This document shows positions 8,282 to 15,000 of a stretch of DNA of 15,000 nt, one piece after another. How positions within the stretch are numbered: position 1 is the stretch's first letter; the number at the start of each line of letters is the position of its first letter. The stretch covers positions 74,034 through 89,033 of the forward strand of contig KV908719.1 of assembly GCA_002005505.1 (NCBI GenBank). The letters are read 5' to 3'. The translations under genes were made by a program, and so were the position numbers. The DNA is from Botryococcus braunii (taxonomy: Eukaryota > Chlorophyta > Trebouxiophyceae). The notes beneath the pieces are model-generated. The model saw nothing but the letters and a program-made list of their open reading frames with translations, did not search any database and was not told the DNA's origin.

Positions 8282-8542
8282 TGTAGCGTTAACTAAGCGG
8301 AAGAGGTTTTTATGAGACAGTGAGACGTTCGTGGTGTGCAACGAAAGAGTGTTACATGATTGATTCGCAAGCGTACTGTTAAACCCAGGGTGGATTGAAT
8401 TATACTGTACTGCCACAGACGCGTAGTCGGGCAACCGAGCGAACTACTTGAGCGAGGTTGTACTGCGAATCCAGATCACATGGCAAGTCAAAGAGCAATG
8501 CCAAGGACCATACTAGAGCATTATACCCTAGGAAATGCTACA
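8282..8542 (-). repeat. 5' LTR of the chromovirus
   Basis: 261 bp, TGTAGC...GCTACA, one mismatch to the 3' LTR. It should contain the element promoter. Two TATA-like sequences occur on the minus strand, GTATAA near 8521-8526 and TATAAT at 8399-8404. The second leaves a more plausible distance for a transcription start inside the LTR, but I cannot place the start. Confidence 0.95.
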
Positions 8543-8547
8543 CTGTG
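8543..8547. repeat. Target-site duplication, right copy (CTGTG)
   Basis: Exact repeat of 2678-2682, directly after the right LTR. Confidence 0.9.
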
Positions 8548-9192
8548 TATTGCACTACGTAGACTCACATCTTGCATCGCACAAGTTGTTGCGGTAGGCA
8601 GCAACCACCAGGAAGCGATTGTATGCACCTTTGTCTGTCTGTGCTGTTCCTCAAGGGCTTGGTTATGCGGGGTGGAGGAAATGACGCTTCGTGTGTGTAC
8701 GGGGGGGATCGGGGAGCCTTTGTGGTGCTTTGCATGATATCTCCGCATGTGCCGGATCATGCACACCTCACACTTTTTTCTAGGACGGTAACCTACAGCT
8801 CGCCAGGATCATTCCGGAAGCAAAGTGGAATCTGGGATTTTATCTGACATGTAGCCTGTGTGTTGTAAATGTCACGTCTCAAAATCACCGTGCTCGAGTA
8901 TACCTATAGGATTCATGTATAACCCCACACCCACACTTCTTTCTCGATAACCATACATGGTTCTTTTCAGTTTCGTGTTCATGCCTGCTCATGTCATGTT
9001 CAGGGTTGCAGCCTCGAGGTCATACATGAAGGCATGTATGGTAGCATTTGTACAAAGATTTTTGGAGTGAAATCTGCTGCTGACAATGTAAGGTTTTGGG
9101 ACAATGTAACATGTTGGAGTGAAAGCAATGGCTGACAATGGTGATCACGATTCTCTGCCATGACTGATTCTCTGCCTGGCCAAAAAACGAAA
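8548..9192. other. Non-coding stretch right of the retrotransposon
   Basis: No gene, RNA gene or known repeat is evident. A loose repeat (GGAGTGAAA followed by GCTGACAATG) occurs near 9065-9090 and again near 9115-9140. Confidence 0.45.
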
Positions 9193-9300
9193 CACTCACT
9201 ACGAAGCAAACAATTATTGCAACAGCCCGCGGGAGGATCTTACTCGGAGGACCGTCGGACTGTGGTTTGCTTGCAAGCAAACACGAATTCGTAGTGAGTG
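9193..9300. repeat. 13-bp perfect inverted repeats 82 bp apart (foldback candidate)
   Basis: CACTCACTACGAA (9193-9205) is the reverse complement of 9288-9300. Just inside, GCAAAC (9206-9211) can pair with GTTTGC (9275-9280), extending the pairing across a small bulge. The 108-bp unit codes for nothing. It could be a MITE relic or a hairpin RNA locus. No clear target duplication is visible. Confidence 0.5.
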
Positions 9301-10632
9301 CACAATTGTCTTGCAAGTGTTTTGCGTTTTGGTCCAACCTTAAAAGCTTTTGGTTAACGTTGCTGCGCCGGCCGGCCTGCCACGTCGGAGCTGATCCATC
9401 TAGATATCTCATTGGCCTCCAGTGCCTGGACAGACGCAATTTTCATAACAAGCCTGTTATGAGAATACTCTCTCAAATTTGAAGGTGGGATTTTAAATTT
9501 TAAAAGTGGATGAAGCTCTTGAGAGTGGGATGAAAAGACCAGCCCAAAGTTTTCATTCGTCTTCTTCAGCAGGAGAACAACCAACATATAACGTCACTGT
9601 CAGAGGTCACACACCAATAACGCTGTGAAACAATTTTCGAGGGTTCCCGATCTTCTTCCCACCACGGTCTCGTTCTCTAGAGACCTTGCAGAGACCTGTC
9701 GCCACCGTGCTGGCCCTGGACCTGGTGGAGGACTCCGAATCGTCAAAAAGTGGTACCTGGCGGAAATTGATGTCTCATGGGTAATTACCAATGCATTCTT
9801 AATGTTCGAGCTCCATTGCAATGCAAACCGATTTGTGGGACACCGGCAGGTTCCATGTTTAGCGCCATGAAGTCTGCGGTCCTCCTCCACAGTCCCCCTT
9901 TCATTAATGACGCTTCAAGCAAGCACGCTTGCACAAACATGCATGCACAATGTGCTTGCGCAACATATTAACAGGGCGCTGACACCGTAGTCATTGCAGA
10001 GGAATGCAACAAGCCCACACTGCCACCCTCTACAGTTTATAACCATAAAATGGAAGGCACGCGGGCATATGCTTGTTCCGCCAGCGCGCCAGTAATTCAA
10101 TAAATTACTACCGCGCGACCTGACATCTGTTTCCGAACATTATGATTACCTTTGGTTCCCGAATATTGTAAGTACCTTTGGTTCCCTTCAGTACGGGGCG
10201 CCAGAAGTTGGAGCAAATCGTTGACATGGAGAGCCAGCACTAGCTAGGGTTCCGATGCAACCTACAGCTATGAGATACCAAATTATTTATAAGAGCATCC
10301 TAACACGTCAGTTTCATGCCTCGCCAACCGCAGGCCATTTCACGCTCGGCCTTTTCGCAGGCCACATATGTAGTCTAGCCACACTACTAATAGTTATTTC
10401 CCGGCAATGACAGCGCCGGCACCCGCACTACTGTATTTACTGACCCAGCGGCTTCACATAAACGCATACTCGCATAATACGCGGCGTGCCGTGAAACGTA
10501 TACAGCCATATTTGGCAGCACACCCCTGCTGGTCAAGTTTCCAAATTAACAACGACCGTATGTTTTCTGCACCACCCAAACTTGTCCAGACCCTTCAGGC
10601 TGCCACCTGAGAGCCAGGCGAGAGTCTCTACA
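9301..10632. other. Intergenic region without a recognisable gene
   Basis: Only short open frames without recognisable domains. Small features are the hairpin CATAAC/GTTATG near 9444-9461, several overlapping short palindromes near 9917-9961 built on GCTTGC/GCAAGC and CATGCATG, and a direct repeat TACCTTTGGTTCCC near 10147-10183. None supports a gene. Confidence 0.45.
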
Positions 10633-10662
10633 TGTACAGCCTGTACAGCCACGACTGTACAG
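10633..10662. repeat. Three TGTACAG motifs in 30 bp
   Basis: TGTACAG occurs at 10633-10639, 10642-10648 and 10656-10662. Each contains GTAC, the core bound by SBP-domain regulators (for example the copper-response core in Chlamydomonas). Without a neighbouring gene start this is only a motif cluster, and simple local duplication explains it equally well. Confidence 0.3.
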
Positions 10663-11851
10663 CTGATTTTGTGTCCAACATTGCCTGGCGGTGACTGTGT
10701 CGCTGGGTTTGACCCGCTCCGCACCGCATGCGAATTACCGTTGAGTGCTGATGTACTGTGCAGCACAGTTGACTGTTGATGTACTGCGCATTTCAGTTGA
10801 CCAACAGCTGCACGGGCTACCACATGAACTTCCTCAATAGCCCTTCAATTCCCACTCTCGAGCCCAGTCGGGCAAGCCATGAGACACAAGCGACACTTTC
10901 TGCAAACCTCCCAATACATACTTGGCAAACCGTTTTAAACAGCCCTCCATTGCTCCAGACACGGCCTGGCTTTGTCTCCTAGGCCACACCGCTCCTGCTT
11001 GCCCGGTCCAGCCCCAAACCCCCGCAGCCTCTCTCGCATCGGGCACACCACGACAGTGGAGCCCCACATCATTGCAGCACAAGCCTTCTGTCACTATAAA
11101 TTGGTCCATAAGGATTGATTCATAAGTGTAACTGCAAGCAAGTTTCACGAAGCCGGATTCTTGCATGTAAAACTACCTGCCCTCTCCTGCCCGCCCTCTC
11201 TTCTGTAAATCTCCCAGCAACTCTCCTCTCATTGGCCACAGCGTTGCGCTTTCGCACCGACCAACCGCTCTGCTCATCTTCTCCCCCTCCCCCACCCCAA
11301 ACACAACAGCTTTGGAAGTAGTGTCAAGTGTGCATCACCAGCCGACGGCTTTCCTCTCAGTGGCAATTCCCCTCCAGGCTTAGAAGAGGGGAGTCCAGTT
11401 ATCTGCAGAACCCAAATCGCCGCCTGCCCTCCCTTTCCAAGCCCCCTTTGTGGCTTCACCACCGAGCAGATACACCCCCAAAATTCCCACAAATGTGCTA
11501 CGAGCTCTGCCCAGCGCTGGGGCATCTCCCACAGCCAAATCGTGCGCATGCACCCGCGAACAGATTCACCCCCCTCCCCCACCTTTCCTCTACTTGGACA
11601 TCAAAGTGAAGCATAGCCTAAGCGCAAAACCACCCTCCTCTACTTTTAATCTCCCTCGATGGTGAGTTCCTCACTGATTTTAGCTCTTGAGGCCACCCTG
11701 TCCAATGAGGCGATGAAGACCTCTTTCCATGAGGGTCAGAAATGGGGACGCGGGGTGGGGGGCTTGGCTGATCTGGGACCCATCGAGGAAATTCCGGAGA
11801 TCCTTCAAAAATCCAGTTGCCCGGAATTTCGCGGTCATTGACCTTGCTGCT
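10663..11851. other. Intergenic region without a recognisable gene
   Basis: Pyrimidine-rich on the plus strand from about 10980 to 11660, with many short frames but none with a recognisable domain. A loose duplication of GTTGA...TGATGTACTG occurs at about 10740-10790. Confidence 0.4.
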
Positions 11852-11915
11852 GGTACCCACAGTGCTGGCTGGTACCCATGGCAGTCCCGGTACCCACAGT
11901 GGGGGCTGGTACCCA
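11852..11915. repeat. GGTACCCA minisatellite, four units of 18-19 bp
   Basis: GGTACCCA starts at 11852, 11871, 11889 and 11908 (spacings 19, 18, 19). Units 1 and 3 continue CAGTG, whereas unit 2 continues TGGCAGTCCC, so the array looks like a duplicated dimer. Further GGTAC copies occur at about 12096 and 12117. No coding frame gains from the repeat. Confidence 0.8.
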
Positions 11916-12660
11916 CGCCCTGTAGAAAAAGATAAAGGTAGCAAGGACCCCCCTACTTCAGCCGCCGTTATTCTCGCTCGCTCTCACTCACTCACTCGCC
12001 CATCCATTCCCTCGTGAGCACTGGACTCATCAATGGTTGGACGGCTCGATCCCGGCGCGTCTCCTCCGGCAAGATCCCGGAGGATGCATCCCGTCGGTAC
12101 CTCACAGTCCCGCAGGGTACCCACTTGAGTTACGAATGTGACACAGTACCCCCAGTGAACCTCACGGCGGCCGCCCCTAACGTGCCAGCGGCCTGGAAGA
12201 ATCGGCATCATAAACATCTCTGTAACTTACGATCGGCCCCGTGAAAATTAAAACATGAGCAGCGCGCCTGCTCCTCGTGGGCTTCGACCCGCTGATCTGC
12301 CTACTCCAACTTGCCTCCCTCCCCGCCCTCTTCGGGGCTCAGGTCCTTCAGCTTTGGTTTGTCCACTGTCTCATAATCATCCTCACCTGGCAGGGCACAA
12401 GCCAATAGCACAAGTCAGGCAAGCAGGAGCCGTCCCCAGTAGAAGCCTTGCAATGAGGGTCCCTCGCCCACGCATGGCGTTCAATGGCATTGCAATCACC
12501 ACAATCACCTGTCAAGCTTCCTTCACAGGTTTCGTAGGTCATCCACTACCGAGGCATCAGGCCAGCAGGGATGAAAGCGCCCGGGTGTGAGTGGGTTCAG
12601 TGAGCAGCAAGGGTGGTGTCTCAAAGGGTGCGGTGACAATTGAAACTGCTTGTGTGCAAA
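11916..12660. other. Intergenic region without a recognisable gene
   Basis: Open frames of up to about 110 codons occur (for example 12255-12590 plus), but they are Pro/Arg/Ala-rich with no recognisable domain. A GGGCTTCGACCC near 12280-12290 resembles a tRNA B box, but no tRNA fold surrounds it. Confidence 0.4.
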
Positions 12661-12985
12661 GGTAGAGGAGCAGGCGGAGGAGGAGGAGGAGGCGGAGGAG
12701 GAGGAGGAGGCGGAGGAGGAGGAGGAGGAAAAGGGAAAGGAGGAACAATGAGAAAGAAAAGGGAGACGAGGATGTTGAGGAAGTGGAGGAGGAATTAGAG
12801 CACGACCGAATAGGAAGTTCAACAGAAAACAAAAGTAACAAGTAATAAGAAAGGGCGGGAGACAATCAAAACCGGGGAGAACTGGAGGAAGAAGACGAAG
12901 AAGAGGAGGTGGAACTGGAAGAGGAGGAGGAATGAGGAGGAAAAGCAGCAGCAGGAGCAGCAGCAGCAGAAAAGAGAAGGGAGAG
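12661..12985. repeat. Purine-rich tract containing an 18-bp GGA-type minisatellite
   Basis: About 325 bp on the plus strand are almost all G and A, with few pyrimidines. At 12674-12727 the 18-bp unit GCGGAGGAGGAGGAGGAG is repeated three times; near 12945-12970 there is a short CAG-type run. Translations are low-complexity (poly-Arg, poly-Gly or poly-Glu on plus; Leu/Ser-rich on minus), so the long frames here should not be read as genes. On the sense strand of the adjacent minus-strand gene it is a polypyrimidine tract downstream of the last visible exon, probably intronic. Confidence 0.8.
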
Positions 12986-13106
12986 TTTCTCCAATGTATT
13001 CTCCTCTTTTCTCCTTAGAAAAGATGGTTTCTCCTCCTACAGGAGAAGGGAAAGAGATGTGTTCTCAAGGGCAGTCGAGAGTGGAAGGGAGGAGGTTCGC
13101 CCACAC

Positions 13107-13327
13107 CTTCAAGCTCAGAGTAAGCGTAGCTGGTCGAGGTGGCCGAGGGTCTGAATAAGAAGGCGATGATGATGAGGAAGAAGAAGTTAAGCATGTACCA
13201 GAAGTCTCCCAAGATCCAGTCGTACTGCCACTTCTCATTGGCCGGGTCGGTCACCCGCACGTACATCTCCAAAGCTATCCAGGCCACGCTCACCCACACC
13301 ATGACTGCCAGCGTGTTGGTGAACTTC
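13107..13327 (-). CDS. Lung_7-TM_R (TMEM87/GPR107-like) membrane protein, downstream exon
   Basis: This 221-nt exon encodes the last two transmembrane helices of a Lung_7-TM_R family protein. It reads KFTNTLAVMVWVSVAWIALE, then VTDPANEKWQYDWILGDFW, then a second hydrophobic helix (YMLNFFFLIIIAFLF) and the tail RPSATSTSYAYSELEG. The pattern of VAWI, a TDP/NE.WQ loop, a W-rich helix and a cytosolic YAYS motif matches plant and animal family members as I remember them. Such proteins act in the Golgi and endosomes in membrane trafficking. The acceptor CTGCAG is followed by GAAG, giving CG+G AAG (Arg-Lys) with the upstream exon. The end at GAAG/GTGTGG is less sure because that donor is weak; a longer exon is possible. 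Later exons are not identified. Below the helices the sequence becomes polypyrimidine on this strand. Confidence 0.8.
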
Positions 13328-13427
13328 CTGCAGACAGCCCAGTGTGTCAAAAGAGTGTGAACTTCCTGCAGACAGCCCAGTTTGTCAAAAGAGTGTGAAC
13401 TTCCTGCAGACATCCCAATGTGTCAAT
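13319..13427. repeat. 38-bp tandem repeat carrying three copies of the 3' splice site
   Basis: Units start at 13321, 13359 and 13397, the third incomplete and more diverged. On the minus strand each has the order pyrimidine stretch, a branch-point-like TTGAC, CTGCAG acceptor, then GAAGTTCAC, which is the first nine bases of the exon. The array therefore spans the intron-exon border. Only the acceptor nearest the exon (AG ending at 13328) gives an open frame. Confidence 0.9.
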
Positions 13428-13449
13428 GGCCCAGTACGCATTATCTCCG

Positions 13450-13465
13450 ACACACACACACCACA

Positions 13466-13547
<82 letters not shown>
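13450..13547. repeat. (CA)n microsatellite, about 98 bp
   Basis: Pure CA repeat except for two CC interruptions near 13461 and 13472. The uninterrupted part (13473-13547) is about 37 units. It is (TG)n on the sense strand of the surrounding intron. Open frames of poly-TH or poly-CV here are artefacts of the repeat. Confidence 0.97.
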
Positions 13548-13548
<1 letters not shown>

Positions 13549-13556
13549 AATGTCTT

Positions 13557-13686
13557 TCCTGTCTCTCTCTTCTCTACCATTTCCCCCACCCCTCTCTCTC
13601 CCCCCCCTTCCCCCACCCTCCCTCCCTCTCCCTGCTCTCCTCCCCTTCCGTCCCTCTTGCTCCCCCCCCCCGCTCCTCTCACTGCA
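13557..13686. repeat. Polypyrimidine tract (plus strand)
   Basis: About 130 bp of C and T with very few purines, including several C7-C10 runs. On the intron's sense strand it is polypurine, directly upstream of the TG tract. Confidence 0.85.
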
Positions 13687-13708
13687 GGTGGCCAATCCAC
13701 AACTAGAA

Positions 13709-13864
13709 TCTAAAAAGGAAGAGAAGCCCCATGGGAGAAAACAGCGGAGAAGAATGACACTCTCAAAAGGAAGAGAAGAGCCATGCGAGAAAACAGCGCA
13801 GAAGCATGACACTCTAAAAAGGGAGAGAAGAGCCATTGGAGGCAGCAGCGCAGAAGCACGATAC
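13709..13864. repeat. 52-bp tandem repeat, three units, next to the 5' splice site
   Basis: Units at 13709-13760, 13761-13812 and 13813-13864 are all 52 bp and similar over their full length. The last unit ends four bases inside the intron's donor. On the minus strand each unit begins GTGTC or GTATC and ends in a pyrimidine stretch, CCTTTTTAGA in two units and CCTTTTGAGA in the middle one. Confidence 0.92.
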
Positions 13865-13868
13865 TCAC

Positions 13869-14089
13869 CGGTACAAATCAAGCTTTGCTGCAGCCCGACG
13901 GGCTTGAACCTGGTTGAGGGTCCGCGACAGAGAGGTGAACACCCACAGGATAAAAACAGCGTCCAGGGCAGCCACTGGGACCGTGAGCAGGACTCGAGCC
14001 GTTGACAACAGGTCGTCAATGGTCCCCACGTTAATCACCACATCTAATGCTGTCACAGCCGCAAAATACGCAACTGCCAGTGCCACCAC
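13869..14089 (-). CDS. Lung_7-TM_R (TMEM87/GPR107-like) membrane protein, upstream exon
   Basis: This 221-nt exon begins after the acceptor TTTGACAG (AG at 14091-14090) and ends at TACCG before donor GTGAGT. It reads VVALAVAYFAAVTALDVVIN, a likely transmembrane helix, then a short loop, then a second helix within TVPVAALDAVFILWVFTSLS, then a basic stretch RTLNQVQARRAAAKLDLYR. The ILW-FTSLS-RTL-Q-Q-RR...KL-LYR signature is very characteristic of the Lung_7-TM_R family, including plant members, and leads directly into KFTNTLAV of the next exon. Earlier exons, with the luminal N-terminal domain and first helices, should lie to the right on this strand. I could not find them before position 15000. 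The frame is clean and the splice phases match, so the gene looks functional. Confidence 0.85.
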
Positions 14090-14173
14090 CTGTCAAATAA
14101 AACAGCCCTCCAATCTTCAGACAGAGCTCAAGCCTCTGGTCCAACTTGCACAGGGCCAACTACCAAAAACAAT

Positions 14174-14282
14174 GTGTCGGGGCTCTCTACTGATAACCGA
14201 TGTTGTGTCGGGGCTTCTAATGATAACCGATGTTGCGTCGGGGCTTTCTACTGATAACCGATGTTGTGTAGGGGCTCTCTAC
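14174..14282. repeat. 31-bp tandem repeat, 3.5 units
   Basis: Units at 14174-14204 (31), 14205-14234 (30), 14235-14265 (31) and a partial at 14266-14282 share GTGTCGGGGCT...CTGATAACCGATGTT. They lie just upstream (sense) of the 7TM exon, most likely in the preceding intron. Confidence 0.9.
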
Positions 14283-14545
14283 CGAAATTGAAAACTGGAC
14301 GCTACACGACGGCGCTGTTAGGATGTCCACAAAACGGTGGAGACGCGGTTTTGACCGCTTCTGAGAGTTTAACAATTGGCCATGGTGGGTGTCAGGCCAG
14401 AGAGGGGCTCTTGCTTCTCAGGGGCATGTCTCGCAAGCTTGAAGCAGTCTTGCAAGCTGGTGTGGCCCAACTTTTTCCCCGCAGTTTTTATTGTTTCCCC
14501 CCCTTTGTTTGCCCTTTCCCCCCTATTTCCCGTTCTTTTGTCTAG

Positions 14546-14719
14546 GAACAGGTTACGCCTTCCCAGAACTTACAAGTCGAATTCACAAGAAGTGGAATGC
14601 TGAAAGATACACACTGTTTCCGCCACACGACTTGCTCAACCCCTACTTGGAAAGGGGAGAGGGGAAGGGGCGCACACTGCAGCAGTACAATGGCAGTACA
14701 ATGTGCTTCATGCCGAGAC
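14546..14719 (+). other. Possible plus-strand exon of unknown product
   Basis: After a strong pyrimidine stretch and TCTAG at 14541-14545, the plus strand reads TGYAFPELTSRIHKKWNAER, YTLFPPHDLLNPYLERG and GKGRTLQQYNGS in one frame. The residue mix looks protein-like and not low-complexity. I recognise no family. The right end is not defined; the frame stays open to 14811. It is antisense to the 7TM gene if that gene's upstream exons lie beyond the window. Chance is a real alternative. Confidence 0.25.
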
Positions 14720-15000
14720 CACACATGTTCTCTAAGGGCCGGCCCCGCTCTGTTGATAAGGCATTCCCTATGACGCCCGTTTTCCTCTACCATCATTTCA
14801 CACTTCCATAATCATTTCAGGCCTTGATCAGGACACTACCTAGCACAGATCCTCCATCCATGCCACTCCCTGTCAAGCCCCTACTGCGCCCCAACCCCTT
14901 CTTGCCCTAACCCAAACTATGCCTTGCGAAACCCGTCTGCGCCTTCCCATTGTTAACCTCCTTTCTCCTTCTACCCCCATTCTGCCCTCATTCTCCACAA
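14720..15000. other. Non-coding right end
   Basis: C- and T-rich on the plus strand. One acceptor-like sequence (ATCATTTCAG, ending near 14820) is present. No gene is supported. Confidence 0.4.

Larger units (their letters stand above)
2683..8542 (-). mobile_element. Full-length Ty3/Gypsy chromovirus retrotransposon (5,860 bp)
   Basis: The element lies on the minus strand, with its 5' LTR at 8282-8542 and its 3' LTR at 2683-2943. Both LTRs are 261 bp, start TGTAGC, end GCTACA, and differ at only one base. A perfect 5-bp duplication (CTGTG) flanks the whole. Internally, in transcription order, come a primer-binding site, a truncated gag, an unassigned open frame, a pol in the order protease, reverse transcriptase, RNase H, integrase, then a chromodomain, about 740 bp of untranslated sequence and a polypurine tract. 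Integrase after RNase H places it in Ty3/Gypsy, and the C-terminal chromodomain places it among the chromoviruses. Near-identical LTRs mean a recent insertion. Against autonomy are the shortened gag, two in-frame stops after it, a frame change before protease, and a one-base frameshift before the chromodomain. Confidence 0.96.
13328..13868 (-). other. Phase-2 intron of the 7TM gene, built mostly from tandem repeats
   Basis: Donor GTGAGTAT at 13868-13861 follows TACCG, and the acceptor CAG ends at 13328. Splicing joins CG to G and keeps the frame (LYR-KF). In sense order the intron holds three 52-bp units, a purine block, a (TG)n tract and the 38-bp acceptor array. Very little of its 541 bases lies outside a repeat. 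Confidence 0.85.

Noticed and set aside
9020..9439. 139-codon minus-strand frame
   Set aside because: It spans the inverted repeat, has no recognisable domain, and its composition looks random.
12279..12290. tRNA B-box-like GGGCTTCGACCC
   Set aside because: No A box at the right distance and no cloverleaf arms around it.
12523..12865. Leu/Ser-rich minus-strand frames that look like membrane proteins
   Set aside because: They translate the GGA-type minisatellite and purine tract; no conserved domain and strong periodicity.
13021..13045. Possible further exon of the 7TM gene after an acceptor-like TTCTCCTGTAG on the minus strand
   Set aside because: The reading that follows is short and runs into low-complexity sequence without resemblance to the family's C-terminal tail.
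13557..13700. Strong plus-strand splice acceptor (pyrimidine tract then CACTGCAG/GTGG)
   Set aside because: No plus-strand exon with protein-like content follows, and the region is the intron of the minus-strand 7TM gene.
13382..14005. Long plus- and minus-strand frames with poly-Thr-His or poly-Cys-Val
   Set aside because: They are translations of the CA microsatellite and the pyrimidine tract, inside the intron of a better supported gene.
1..15000. CRISPR array, bacterial operon or defence island
   Set aside because: The repeats are contiguous tandem units without spacers, and the genes are eukaryotic with introns and retroelements.

Overview
This window looks like nuclear DNA of a green-lineage eukaryote. 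A streptophyte (charophyte-type) alga is my best guess, but the sequence does not prove it. The reasons are an intron-split gene for a plant-like seven-transmembrane protein, a chromodomain-bearing Ty3/Gypsy retrotransposon whose primer-binding site starts like the plant initiator-tRNA-Met type, a decayed non-LTR retrotransposon, and many micro- and minisatellites. There are no operons, Shine-Dalgarno sites or prokaryotic genes.

Layout. Positions 1-733 (minus) hold the broken C-terminal part of a non-LTR retrotransposon polyprotein, cut by frameshifts, a stop codon and a poly-C run, and running off the left edge. Positions 734-2677 are non-coding as far as I can see, apart from a 154-bp foldback structure at 1047-1200. 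Positions 2683-8542 are a full-length Ty3/Gypsy chromovirus on the minus strand. It has 261-bp LTRs that differ at one base, a perfect 5-bp target duplication (CTGTG), a primer-binding site, a polypurine tract, a truncated gag, and a pol with intact catalytic residues in protease, reverse transcriptase, RNase H and integrase. The chromodomain is split from the integrase by a one-base frameshift. Positions 8548-13100 contain no gene I can defend, only short inverted repeats, a GGTACC-type minisatellite and a long purine-rich tract.

Positions 13107-14089 (minus) carry two exons of a gene for a Lung_7-TM_R (TMEM87/GPR107-like) membrane protein. They are separated by a 541-bp intron that is mostly tandem repeats: three 52-bp units next to the 5' splice site, a polypurine block (sense strand), a (TG)n tract of about 98 bp, and three 38-bp units, each carrying a complete-looking 3' splice site. 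The gene continues beyond the window on its 5' side and probably on its 3' side. The right end holds a 31-bp tandem repeat and a possible plus-strand exon of unknown nature.

How it fits together. The retrotransposon is recent, yet it lacks most of gag and carries frame breaks, so it probably moved with proteins supplied by relatives or was disabled just after insertion. The host gene appears functional at the protein level in this window, but its intron has been remodelled by tandem duplication at both splice sites. I did not find a clear new multi-gene system. The most unusual structures are the triplicated splice acceptor and the gag-truncated young chromovirus.
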